Of a DNA stretch of 20,714 bases, positions 1 to 9,190 are shown piece by piece (positions within the stretch are counted from its first letter, which is position 1; each line of letters opens with the position of its first letter). The DNA comes from Goniomonas avonlea (Eukaryota; Cryptophyceae; Goniomonadida; Goniomonadaceae). The stretch is from NCBI GenBank assembly GCA_003573635.1, contig QUTJ01031809.1, positions 1-20,714 on the forward strand, read 5' to 3'. The translations under genes were made by a program, and so were the position numbers. A model generated the notes under the pieces. It had not been told where the DNA came from. It saw nothing but the letters and a program-made list of their open reading frames with translations, and did no database searches.

Positions 1-263
1 CACTGGGAGACAACCCGATCGAAAAAGATGAGATCAGCATTTTGCGACCCTATTTCCATCTCTACCCCCCCCAACGGCTGAGCACGGAGCCCTAACGTAA
101 ATGTTCCGGATTTGGCAATTCTAAGCTTGGAGTACTCTACGAACTCCTCAGGACAGGAGGCATTGCCACGACCACTTGAGCTCAGTTTGTTCACGACAAA
201 CAGGCAAGCGCGCACGTTTTCAACACCTCCAGTCTATTTGTTCAAGGGAGAACTGGTGTGTCC

Positions 264-2421
264 ATGCCACAGTTCCTGCTCAGTGGGGCAAATGACAAAA
301 ACGGCATCTCACAACATGCGGGTTTTAGTGGAGCCCGACGGTTTAACGCATTCACTGATCGACTTCGAACGAACGTGCAGCGATCAGTTGACCTTGGTCC
401 GCGCAAGGGCTGTGCACCTGGCATAGGTGGTTTCTGCCTCTCTGGGCAAAGCAAAACGTCTCTTGAAATTCAGAGCGCGATTTCTCACGGGCAGTCGAAG
501 AATACTGGGTGTCTTGCTGATTACGCCGTCTTGGGGACCCTCGGTGAGGGTGCAACTGCCGTTGTATATCTCGTACGGCATAAAGGTGCGGCACGGTGCC
601 ACCGAAGTGTTCCCCTCACGTTCTCCCAGTATCAGGGGCCATGTATGTGATGAAGCAGGTCCGGGTGTCTGAAAACGAGGCACCGTCGTCTGAGCACGGT
701 GCTGCTGTCGCTCGTCTCGAACGAGAAAGCGCGCTGAATGAAGTGAAGTGAGTCGAATTGAAGCCATCTTGGCTCCCCGGTGCTGATCAACTGCTGCAGA
801 ACTATGTCCGTCTTAGATTGTCCCTATATCGTCCAGTACATCACTTCGTTTTACGAAAACGACTTCCTGAACATTGTCATGGAGTACCTCGAGCAGGGTA
901 CCCTCACTGCGTGCATTCGAGTGAGCAGAACCCTTGCCCCCCCCCCCCCCCCCCCCCTCCCCCTCCCTCTCCCCCCCCCCCCCCCCACCTTTCGCGCGCG
1001 CCCTTTTAAATTTTATTTCACATTCCAGGACTTTCGACATCGTGAGGAGAGGATGCCTGAGCCACTGCTATGGCGCCATTTTATCACAACGACGGTTGCA
1101 CTCTTCTGTATCCTCGAGACTTAGTTTGACAAACACCAGGCAGTTCAGTTCGCACTAAGGCGTGCTTGATTTGATGTACTAGGCGCATTGTACAGGTGTT
1201 GTCCTTGACCACATCAGATCTTCACTCTCGAGGAATCATTCACCGGGATGTCAAGTAAGTCTGCCTCCACACCAGATCGAATTACCTGCACGTTCTGAAC
1301 GAGATGCGCAGATCATCAAATATTTTGCTCAACACGGACTTCGCTAAACTCGGAGACTTGGGTCTTGGTACGTTGCGTCCACCCTGTGATACCGCAACAA
1401 CTCGTGACTTTGGTTGGCCACCCTTGTTTGAGGTCGAAATCCTGGCTTGCAGAACTGACCTCGGAATGCTCTCCCGATCTCTAATTGCTTTTCTTCCTGC
1501 AGCGACAAAGGGCCAAAATGTGTCTGGCCGGCTGCGGACTGGGCGCCTTGGTACAATTGCGTACATGAGCCCCGAGGTTGTTGAGGAGCGACCGTACGAT
1601 GGTGCGTGCGGCCGCAACTGCACCAACCACAGTGCAGATTTATTTTCTCTGGTGCATACGCGTCCGTCTCGCGTTGTGGTTGACTGTATGTGCAAGACAC
1701 TGTGGCATGACGACAGTGAGAGCGCACCTACACCTGCACTCACCACCACCCACGCACACTCAGCACAACCACACCCGAACCATCAGTATTGGCGAGCAGA
1801 GTGACAAACACAGTGGGGCAGAATGCCCTGACTACGAAAGAGATGCATGCCTACGGATCAAGCTCTAACGCACACCACTGTGTGCCCTTTCTGTTACCTT
1901 TTTCCTGGCTTTTCGCCCCCTGCCCTTGACACTGAGGTGCTATCACAGCGAAGGCTGACGTGTGGTCTGTGGGCATTGTCATGTACGAGTGCGCCACCGG
2001 CCGGGTCCCGTTCGACGCCCAAGACCTGCAGGCGCTCAAACGGGCATGTTGTCCTTATCTTTATCTGATTCTTATCCTTGTGATCCTGCTGTTTTCGTCC
2101 TGCCTGGAGGCCCTTAATCTTAAACTGGAGTACGCTTCGTAATCCTGCTGCTCTCGCCATGACTTGGAGGCGTAGAGGCGTAATCCCACTGAGCTGTTCT
2201 CGGATGAGCAGCCACAGACTACGTTCTAGCTCAAAAGATAGCTTTTTGCCAACTAACTTGCTGTGCAGAAGCTGGGTCGGTTCGCAGGGCAGCGGCTGCC
2301 GTCCATCTCACCGCCGTACAGCCGGGAGCTTGAAGAGCTTGTCTTTAGCTGCCTCTCGTATGATGCGAACACGCGGCCGACGTCGAGGGACCTGCTGCTT
2401 CACCCGACAATGTTTCTGAAG
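264..2421 (+). CDS. NEK-family (NEK6/7-like) Ser/Thr protein kinase, catalytic domain, nine exons
   Basis: Transfers phosphate from ATP to Ser/Thr; NEK kinases generally act on microtubules, centrosomes and cilia. Proposed exons: 264-585, 636-747, 800-920, 1029-1094, 1196-1254, 1312-1367, 1503-1601, 1949-2043, 2269-2421 (361 codons). All phases agree. Visible motifs: glycine loop GEGATAVV near residue 94, VMKQV with the ATP-binding Lys at about 114, NEV with the alpha-C Glu at about 143, MEYLEQG hinge, SRGIIHRDVKSSN catalytic loop (Asp 225), GDLGL (242-244), activation loop ending YMSPE (270), ADVWSVG, and RPTS near the end. DLG instead of DFG and the RGIIHRDVK context point to NEK6/7-like kinases. 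The ATG at 264 is the in-frame start used here and gives about 85 residues before the kinase fold; a further 5' exon is possible. The 1094 donor (GTTGCA) is weak and the 2043 junction uses GC. Confidence 0.85.
937..986. repeat. C-rich tract in a kinase intron
   Basis: Fifty nearly pure C residues, broken by a few T residues near the middle, lie just after the GTGAGC donor at 921 and before the exon at 1029. Confidence 0.95.
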
Positions 2422-2678
2422 GTGTGCTTGTAGATCTGCTTCTGCCTGGGTGCTGTTGTGCTGCGGGGCGGCAATCCCTTCCTGCAGTTTTTCGCCATTA
2501 AAATGGCGGCAATCCCTTCCTTCAAATTTTCGCCGTTTTTTCCCCCCTGGCGAAACGGTGCTTCATCTCCTCCTGTTTCTACGCTTACGCTAATGCCGTT
2601 CCTGCATATGGTGAATTGTCACGTCTTTTTGTTGCGTTCGTGTCCACGGGACCCCTTAGGCACGCACATGCAATGCAG

Positions 2679-5600
2679 GCGGAAGTGCTGGCCATCCCAA
2701 TACCGCCTGACTGCCGAGCTAACCGACGGCCTGACGATGGCTCTGGTGCGTTTTGTTACTTCCCACTGTACAGAACGACCGGAGTGTTCGACGTTGTGTG
2801 TGCGTGTGCTCTTTGTGTGTGCGCGCGGGAGAGGGTTTGTGCGTGTGAGAGGAGCTCGTGCTGTGTGCGGGAGAGGGAGGTTGTGCGCGTGGGTGATGGT
2901 TTGCGTGTGTGGAAGAAGGCCTTTCTGTCGTGTGCGTGAGTCTGTCGTGCGCGCGGGACAGAGTCTGTGCGTGCGGGAGAGGTTTGTGTGGTGTGTCAAT
3001 GCCCGAAATGGCAATCAGTAACCGGGCCCGCGGCCAGGCCGGGTGCCAATGAGTGCGCGCCCGTCGACGGCCGTCCCCTCCGTCGCCCCCCCCAAACGAC
3101 CCCGGCCTCACTCTGCGAAACCTGCGTACGGTCGCCGCCCTTCAACGACGCCTACACAGGTGCTGCCCTATGTGGTTGAGAGGATTCATAGAAGGCTAAA
3201 TTGCGGGTCGGCCACTGCGATCGCAGCCACACGTCGGAATTGTGCATTGCACTGTGATCTTGGACAGGTGGTTGGCCTTCTGCGCTGTGTTTTCCGCGGG
3301 GTTGTGGTGACGGCAACGTGCAGCTTGGAGTCGGGGTAGCCACCGTGCAGGATGCGCCAGTTAACCCCAACTGGGAGTTGCAAATCCATTCAACCAGAGT
3401 TCGGGCTGCGCCAGTCAACCCCAGTTGCAATTGCAGTTTCATTTCCAGGCGCTCGGTTAGATTTTGCCAAGTAACTGGAGTGCAGGAGACACCAGTGAAG
3501 CCCAACGCGCAACTTGCGTGGGGCAACGGCGACACCATTCCGGAGGGCCGCTCCGTCGCTGGTATGACCCACCGCCGCCCATACACTGGCGCACAGATCG
3601 AACTTGGGATCAGTGGCACTGCGACAGGTCCGTTGTTGTGGTTGTGGTTGGTTGTGGTTGTGGTTGCGTGTGCACGCGCGTGTGTGCGCGCATTGGTGTG
3701 CGACAACGATTATGCGTTGATCACGAGCTGTGGTTTCTCGGTGGGTCATCAGTTTTCCTCTTCCAAAAAATACTGTCTCCACCCTGCGTTTCATCTCAAC
3801 AATTTGCAGCGACAGGTTCGCAGCCGAAACGAACACGGCCAGCGAGCGCCACCGCGCCGCGCACCAAGTCCTCCGTTGGTACGCCCTGACGCGTCCTTGC
3901 CGCAACCCCAACCTTTGGCACATTCTCGAACCTTGCCACTGGCCTGCGACAGTAATTCACCTTGGTTGCAGAGCCGAAGGGCAAGCCAGTTCGTCCAACG
4001 AGTGCTAAAGCAGCCTACGGCCGCCGACCCAACGCTCCCGTTGACGCCGACATCGGCCCCAGGCGTGAACACAAGGTGCATTTGCTTTCGTGCCCACCAG
4101 CACCCCCGCACAGCAAATCACCACACAGCGCAGGTGGACGTTGCATTGCAGCTCCAGCATGTGATTGGCAGTCCCCCGCAGCCGCAGCTGCTGGAGGAGC
4201 GGCCGCACGCAGGCGCGCAATCCAGGCTCCAACAGCCGTCCAGCGACAAGGGAGGACTGTCAGCCCACACGTTGTTGTTCAGCGCTCAGAGCTCGCCGCC
4301 GAATGTGAGAAATGACCACGTGAACGCTCGGATGGCGGATCAGACAACACGGTGTCGCCGCTCAGAGCTTGCCACCCAATGTGCTACTTCACTGGCGCTC
4401 TGTGTTCTCTCTCCCTCCCCCTTCTGCAGTGTGCGCGTGTGGTGCGCGTGTGGTGCGCGTGTGGTGCGTGTTTTGCGCGTGTGGTGTGTGGTGTGTGCGC
4501 GCACGTGTGGTGCGCGTGTCGGCTGACTTGGGTGCCGACACAGGCGCGCCGGCCACGGTCTCCAGCGCGGGCACACCGCGATTTGACCGCAGTGGCAACC
4601 GCAGCCCGAGCACAAGCCGAGGCAGAGGCCGAGGTACAGGCTGCAATAGACAACGGGGACCTCAGTGAAATTGATATCGACGAGGACGACAGTGACAGCG
4701 CAGACGAGGTGTGCTTTGTTGAGAACTGTGCCTGGTTCAGACGAGGTGTGCTTTGTAGAGCGTTAACGCGGTCGAGGTGCTTTGTCGAGGAGGTACATTA
4801 CCTCTCGAGCACCAACAAGCCTTTGTTCCTTTCTTGTTTGTAGATCATGTTCCCTCAGATTTTGACGAATGTTTCAGGGTGTCACTACGTTTCTTGGCTG
4901 GTCACTCACCTGCCGCCATGTTGCAGGTTGTCCGTGTCCCCCCTGCAGCGTGGTCCAACCGCCAGCTCAAGGGTGCCAGGCCAACGTCCGCCTCCTCGCG
5001 CGGCCGTCCCAAGGTTGCTCTTTCCACTCACCGACCTTTGCATCACGCCATGCGTTCATTATCGTTTCCCTTTTTCTTTTTACACACGGTGTCGCGTCTG
5101 TGACGCGGCGTGTACTGTGACACCGCGTACTGGGACGCCGGTTCCCACTGTTGCACGGCGTGTGACCGTTGGCGCGCAGGCGGACACCGCGCACCTTGAG
5201 ATACAGTACCAGCAGTACCAGCTGCCGCAGCCCTCCAACTTGACCATGTTCCAACTCTTGCAGCCAAATAATGCCAAGGTGCCTCGTGTGTAGTGTGTGC
5301 ATCTGCACGCCTGCACTTGCCGCTGCACTGCACGTGTCCAGATCGTTCAGCCCGAACTTGCCAAGTGGTGCAGCACGCCTCGCTCCCGATTGGTTTTGTC
5401 CTCTGCTTGGTCTCGAGGTTTATCGCGCCACAGTGAGGAAGAACGTTTTCTCAAACAACAACTAGACAACCCTAGACATAGCAAGCAACAAGGGGCAGGA
5501 GGGCAGGAGGGCAGGAGACGGAGAAAGAGCCTGCCGTGCACCTTCTGACCTACTCGCAGGTGGAGAAAGAGGCTCTCGCTCGCCGTCAACTCAAGGAGGT

Positions 5601-8600
5601 ACAAACAGACGTGATTTGCGTTGTTTGCCAGATGTTGCCATGGGATTTGAGACACACAATCTGTTGATTTTTTTGCCTCCTGACTCCTTTGTCTTGGTCC
5701 TCAGGACAAGAACGGTGGGGGCAAAGGGCGGCGGGACACTTTTCTCTAATGACACTTGCCGGCCATGTGACAACAGAGAGGGGAGAAGAGGGAGAGGATG
5801 GGAGGGAAGGAGGGAGGGAGGGAGAGATACTAAGGCCTTCTCGACGATTGGTTGTTTGGTCACATTCGGACACCCGTGCGTTTTCATGCTGTGTTACACT
5901 ACGACCCGTGGACGTTTGAAGCAATGGTGGTCTGTGGCTGTGACCCCATCTGCACCATCTGGCACACACCTTCCCGCCTGCCCTGTCGACCCCATGTCGT
6001 GTCACCGTGCGATTCTGTCACACTGGCGCAGCAGGAGGCCGCAAGAAAAATCGCCATCGAGTCCGCCAACGCTCAGGTGCCCGTGTTCACAATTCTGACT
6101 TGATTTATTTGTCTATTTGTCACTGGCGGAAACACTTGGACTCGTTACCGAGGAAACGGTATGACAGGCTGTTGACGCTGATGTCGTGTTGACGTCATGT
6201 GGCGGGTGACAGGCTGTGACCGTCGACGCTGCTGGCAGTGTTGATAGTATGTGGGCTTGTGACAGGCTGTGACAGTGTGTTGTTGAGCTTGTTGACGGCA
6301 TGCGCCAGGTGTTGTCGGCGGCGGCGGCGAGCAACAAGCAAGCGTCGCGCGGGCGTTTCCCCACCAACACAACTGTCCGGCCTGATTTTGCTGCCGGTGT
6401 CATGCGAGCAGAACAAATTCTCGCTCGAGTAAGCTTTCTGCGTGTTGTCGCGGGTGCAGTTGACGCTTGTCTCGTGTAAGGTGTCTCTGTATGTGGTCGT
6501 GTGAGCGCGCAAACCTTGACTAACGTCAGTCGACCATGTCTGCATGGCGCAACGCCTGTCCGCTACGGCATCACTTGGCTGACATGAGTGATGTCGAATG
6601 CCATGTGTGGCACTTCCACACATGACATTCGACTCCTGCACGACCACTGCACTATGGCGCACGACATACTGCACCACTTCACCCCTACTCCACCAATGCA
6701 CCCACCACACGACATGGCATTACTGCCCTACTGCACTCATCCACGAGACGACAGCACACTACGCTGCCGCTGTACAAACACGACTCTCCTGCACTGCACT
6801 GCCCCATTGCACGACCGCACACGGCACTGCACTGCTCACACAGAGCGAAGACGGCGTCGGTCACCCGCTCGTCAGGCACGGGGCGGCACGGGAGCGACCA
6901 ATGTGCCTGGGGCAGCAATGATCGATGTGTCCGTGCCAGCAACGTTCATGCGACCGACGGCTCCTGCATCACCGCTGTCGTCACCTCCGTGGACCTCGCC
7001 CCCCCCAGCACCGCACCCGCTGAGTCACGCTCGCGGTCCGTACACCTGTCACGCCCTGCCAGATCCCTGTCACACCCTGGCACACCCTGTCACACGCTAC
7101 AGCCTGTCCCCCTCGCAGTCCGTACACCTGTCACACTGTGTCACTCTGCCACAGCCTTCACCCTCCCGTCCAGTCGCTGAGTCGTTCGCATCTCCTGGTT
7201 TCGACTCAGACTCAGACTGAGGCAAAGCTTAGTCACACTGTTGTCTCTCACACTGTCGTCACACTGCCGTGCAGATGCCGTCTCCCACGCTGCCGTCTCT
7301 CACTCTTCTCTCCAACCGTGTTCTCTCACACTGTCGCCTCTCACACTGTCGCCTCTCACACTGCCGTGCAGATGCTGTCTCCCATCTCACTCTTCTCTCA
7401 CACTGTGTTCTCTCGCACTGTTGCCTCTCACACTGTCGTGCAGCTGCATTCGACTCGAGTGAAGTGCCGACGGCGCAGGAGCTTCTCGCCCAGCCGACCT
7501 CCAGCGGACCTCCTTCTGTCTCCGCGCATGTGAACGCGACAAGGCTCAGCCTGCTCGCCGAAGCAGCATGGAGTGCTATCTCGCACACACTGGCCCCGAT
7601 GGGGGGTGATGACGGGAGCGGCGAAGACTTGGTCAGCCTCCCATCGACGACATCTGTCGACGCTGTGGTGAGGCTGCTGGCTTCTCGTCGCTGATGCGCT
7701 TGTAGTGCTGTCTGCATCTCGACTGTATTGCCAGAGATGCCGACTGCTTCTTTCGCTGTGATTACATGCCATCGCAACTGACGTGGTGCTCGTGCTGTGA
7801 TTTGCTGGTGCTGATGCGAATGCCAGAGAGCTGCCGCCAAGTACAATAGCTCTGGTGAGGAGTGCTGGTGGGACGGGAAGGGACAAGACCACGATGCCGA
7901 GCTACTGCGACGGCACTACGGGGGGTTGCAGAGCGTGCCCGTCCCTGAGCGCTCCCCCTATGGCAATTTCAAAAAACGACTGACTGGAGGAGCTGTGTCA
8001 CCGAGGACACCCAGGTGGTTGCTATGTGCCGGGCGCGTGTGCGGCGGGTTGTCGCGGTTGCTCTGCGCTGGACTGTGTGTGTAGTTGGTTGTCCCTTCTT
8101 GTGTGGTCCGCGTGCTGTGTGTCTGAGGATCTCGGTCTCTCAGGCCGAGTGCATACGGGCACTAACCTGCGCGCTCAGGACACCGTGCACGCCACAGGAG
8201 AAATCAGCGGGAGCACAGGGGCAGGTGTCACCACGACAAGGGTTCGGCTGCACCTCTCCAGGTACTCTCGATTTTCAAGACAACCAAAAAGAATATGGCA
8301 ACCCACAGGTCAGTTCAAACAAATAGTTGATCAATCTATCCTTTCAGCGCGGGCCAGTGAGATTATTGACACTCCACCACCAGCCTCTCATCAACAGTAC
8401 AAGTTCCAGAATCTCTGCTTGTTCACACCTCTCAGTCACCTCTGCCACCTGCTGTTGCACGAACACACCTCTGTTTGCTAGTTGTCGCGCTTTGCGGCCA
8501 GACACCCAACGTTTGCTAACTCCTCCGAAAGGGCGTGTCAGTCCAAAGCCACATCCCCCACTCAATCTCGCTCGCCTCAGCGACGAGGTTCTGGAAGACA

Positions 8601-8620
8601 CTGGCCTCAATGGCTGGGAG
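2679..8620 (+). CDS. Long low-complexity C-terminal tail of the NEK-like kinase, about 15 exons
   Basis: Proposed exons: 2679-2745, 3038-3159, 3824-3878, 3972-4075, 4544-4708, 4927-5013, 5180-5278, 5560-5598, 6032-6076, 6309-6428, 6846-7035, 7444-7667, 7827-8014, 8179-8261, 8502-8620 (569 codons). Each junction was chosen by AG/GT boundaries and an open frame, and the phases add up across all of them. The tail continues directly from the kinase exon that ends at 2421 in phase 0. Contents in order: a short linker, four RPxSA motifs, an acidic segment, Gln-rich and coiled-coil segments, and Pro/Ser/Arg-rich stretches. No folded domain is recognised after the kinase. Several boundaries are uncertain: 3824 has nearby alternative AGs, the donor at 7035 is weak, and small extra exons could lie at 4100-4320 and 5342-5470. 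The link of all exons into one transcript is inferred. Confidence 0.6.
2790..2995. repeat. GT/GCG minisatellite in intron 2746-3037
   Basis: Imperfect units combine GTGTGTGCG-type steps with GGGAGAGG and TTTGTGCG blocks. The open frames seen across it are products of the repeat. Confidence 0.8.
3038..3159 (+). CDS. Tail exon with RPHSAK and YGRRP motifs
   Basis: This phase 1 to phase 0 exon carries RPHSAK at 3103-3120 followed by AYGRRPS. The same pairing (RPTSAK, then AAYGRRP) recurs in the exon at 3972-4075, which argues strongly that this frame is the coding one. The acceptor is CCAG at 3037 and the donor GTGCTG at 3160. It is basic and Pro-rich and probably disordered. Confidence 0.7.
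3160..3823 (+). repeat. Intron with a 27-nt-multiple repeat and a GTTGTG array
   Basis: GCGCCAGTTAACCCCA (3354), GCGCCAGTCAACCCCA (3408) and ACACCAGTGAAGCCCA (3489) recur at 54 and 81 nt. A GGTTGTGGTTGTG array with TGTGCGCG steps fills about 3635-3700. No convincing exon is seen, although the plus frame stays open over the repeats. Confidence 0.55.
3824..3878 (+). CDS. Tail exon with RPASAT motif
   Basis: A short basic exon with RPASAT at 3836-3853, flanked by Lys/Arg. It enters in phase 0 and leaves in phase 1, fitting the exons on either side. The 5' boundary is not unique because other AG dinucleotides lie just upstream (after 3809 and 3815). Confidence 0.55.
3972..4075 (+). CDS. Tail exon with RPTSAK and YGRRP motifs
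   Basis: The acceptor is TTGCAG at 3971 and the donor AAG/GTGCAT at 4076. RPTSAK lies at 3992-4009 and YGRRP at 4016-4030, with the same spacing as in the exon at 3038-3159, so the two exons look like an old internal duplication. The end is acidic then basic (DADIGPRREHK). Confidence 0.7.
4432..4520. repeat. GTGGTGCGC minisatellite in intron 4076-4543
   Basis: Head-to-tail copies of GTGTGGTGCGC with small changes. The rest of this intron holds a partial duplication (4283-4307 resembles 4359-4383) and an Ala/Arg-coding stretch at about 4160-4310 that could be a missed exon. Confidence 0.8.
4544..4708 (+). CDS. Tail exon: Arg/Ala-rich then strongly acidic segment
   Basis: The exon enters after ACACAG and leaves at GAG/GTGTGC, phase 0 on both sides. 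It begins basic (ARRPRSPARAHR), passes through an Ala/Glu-rich helical stretch (AQAEAEAEVQAAI) and ends in an acidic block (EIDIDEDDSDSADE). The charge switch is typical of disordered linkers in kinase tails, and the SD/SE residues could be CK2-type sites. No function is assigned. Confidence 0.65.
4927..5013 (+). CDS. Tail exon with RPTSAS motif
   Basis: The acceptor is TTGCAG at 4926 and the donor AAG/GTTGCT at 5014, phase 0 on both sides. It carries RPTSAS at 4978-4995 followed by RGRPK, the fourth copy of the RPxSA pattern. It is separated from the others by the acidic exon. Confidence 0.6.
5180..5278 (+). CDS. Tail exon, Gln/Leu-rich
   Basis: The exon is 99 nt, phase 0 on both sides, between GCGCAG and AAG/GTGCCT. 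It encodes a Gln-, Tyr- and Leu-rich segment (LEIQYQQYQLPQPSN, then FQLLQPNNAK). No known domain is recognised. It may prolong the helical region formed by the exons at 5560 and 6032. Confidence 0.6.
5560..6076 (+). CDS. Two micro-exons encoding a short coiled coil
   Basis: A 39-nt exon (5560-5598: VEKEALARRQLKE) and a 45-nt exon (6032-6076: QEAARKIAIESANAQ) are each bounded by CAG and GT in phase 0. Joined by splicing they give 28 residues of Glu/Lys/Arg/Ala-rich amphipathic helix. Coiled coils after the kinase domain are common in NEK proteins and serve dimerisation. The intervening 433-nt intron holds a purine-rich GGGAGG stretch at about 5775-5826. Confidence 0.6.
6309..6428 (+). CDS. Tail exon, Ala-rich start and helical end
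   Basis: The exon is 120 nt in phase 0, acceptor GCCAG at 6308 and donor CGA/GTAAGC at 6429. It starts with VLSAAAASNKQASRGR and ends with MRAEQILAR, which again looks helical. It continues the coiled-coil exons in frame. Confidence 0.6.
6593..6633. repeat. Intronic perfect-looking hairpin, 18-bp stem
   Basis: GTCGAATGCCATGTGTGG at 6593-6610 pairs with 6616-6633 over 17 of 18 positions around a CACTT loop. It lies in the intron 6429-6845. Confidence 0.9.
6846..7035 (+). CDS. Tail exon, Arg-rich then Pro/Ser-rich
   Basis: The exon begins RRRRSPARQ and continues into a segment with ATFMRPTAPASPLSSPPW. The acceptor is ACAGAG at 6845. The donor at 7036 (GTCCGT) is weak, but it leaves one base that matches the next exon start at 7444. 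The frame stays open to 7218, so the true 3' end may differ. Confidence 0.45.
7230..7443. repeat. CTCACACTGTCG tandem repeat in intron 7036-7443
   Basis: Many copies of TCTCACACTGTCGCC/TCTCACACTGCCGTGCAG stand in tandem up to the CAG of the exon at 7444. Each GTGCAG is itself a possible splice acceptor, so the repeat multiplies candidate 3' splice sites. The upstream part (7040-7160) has the related CACACCCTGTCAC pattern. Confidence 0.75.
7444..7667 (+). CDS. Tail exon, mixed composition with Asp/Glu/Gly segment
   Basis: The acceptor is GTGCAG at 7443 and the donor GTG/GTGAGG at 7668. It encodes about 75 residues with balanced composition (SSEVPTAQELLAQPTSSG, then LSLLAEAAWSAISHTL, an acidic GGDDGSGEDL, and SLPSTTSVDAV). 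It is one of the most coding-like tail exons. No family is recognised. Confidence 0.65.
7827..8014 (+). CDS. Tail exon with CWWDGKG and LLRRHYGG segments
   Basis: The exon enters in phase 0 after GCCAG and leaves after CCAG at 8014 in phase 2. It encodes RAAAKYNSSGEECWWDGKG, then DHDAELLRRHYGG, then VPVPERSPYGNFKKRL and a Ser/Thr-Pro run. It has no ATG in frame, so a simple search for start codons misses it. A GTGAGG inside (7855) could be used as an alternative donor. Confidence 0.6.
8179..8620 (+). CDS. Two tail exons rich in Ser/Thr-Pro
   Basis: Exons 8179-8261 and 8502-8620 are joined by a GTACTC...GGCCAG intron with fitting phases (2 to 1 to 0). They encode TPCTPQEKSAGAQGQVSPRQ and then LTPPKGRVSPKPHPPLNLAR, ending LSDEVLEDTGLNGWE just before GTACGT at 8621. 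TP and SP pairs suggest proline-directed phosphorylation sites. This is the last host exon of the first block that I can place with confidence. Confidence 0.6.
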
Positions 8621-8905
8621 GTACGTTGTGAGCTCTGGCACAGGGCCAAAACTTTTTTTTATGCTATCTGTATGTGCGGCAACTTGAACACTCCTTCATG
8701 TGTCCGTGCGGCCATGTCGGCCATGCCACGTGCTGCCCGCCTGCTGTGATGCTTTGTCCAGTCACGGTGCGCCGGTGGCACGTTGTATTGGTTCAAGGCC
8801 AGTTGTGTTAGGCGTCACACGAGCGGACACTGGCGATGCGGCGGCTCGGACAGTGAATCTAACTGAACGCCACACTGCCTCCTGCTTCACTGAGCTCTGC
8901 TGAGA

Positions 8906-9190
8906 GGTATCACCATCAATGCCCTCTTCCCACCCACCGTCAAGTTCCCCGGAGACGAATTCGACTTTGCAGAAACATTCCGCGACAACATGGTAGCGTT
9001 TGGCATGTCGCAGGATGCCTCGTCCCATGTCGTGAGTCAGCCAATGGGCTGGGTGCGCGTCTGGCACACTTCCGCATGCCGCATGGGCGCCCAACTGCTG
9101 CATAACGACGTGCCCGACTTGAGCTGGCAACCCCGTTTCGGGCTCGGCACGCCTTCTGCAATGTGGGACCTGCCCATTTGTCGCCCATGA
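8906..9190 (+). CDS. Unassigned open stretch, possible exon
   Basis: The frame encodes TINALFPPTVKFPGDEFDF, then AETFRDNMVAFGMSQDASSH, and runs to a stop at 9188-9190. Composition is protein-like, but I recognise no family. AG dinucleotides occur at 8903-8906, yet none matches the phase-0 donor at 8621, so it is not simply the next exon of the kinase gene. It may be an alternative terminal exon, part of another gene, or a piece of the neighbouring mobile element. Confidence 0.3.
   Translation, partial: GITINALFPPTVKFPGDEFDFAETFRDNMVAFGMSQDASSHVVSQPMGWVRVWHTSACRMGAQLLHNDVPDLSWQPRFGLGTPSAMWDLPICRP

Noticed and set aside
1-263. Promoter or 5' UTR of the kinase gene
   Set aside because: No TATA box, initiator or other clear promoter element could be recognised.
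2790-2995. Open frames in the GT/GCG region (Val/Cys/Arg-rich)
   Set aside because: Produced by the minisatellite; they lie between the well-fitting donor at 2746 and acceptor at 3037.
3318-4526. 402-codon plus-strand open frame, the longest in the window
   Set aside because: It runs through introns, a GTTGTG array and a GTGGTGCGC minisatellite, and overlaps in another frame the exons with the repeated RPxSA/YGRRP motifs.
6590-6640. CRISPR-like or rho-independent terminator interpretation of the hairpin
   Set aside because: There is no repeat array and no U-tract, and the surrounding genes are eukaryotic.
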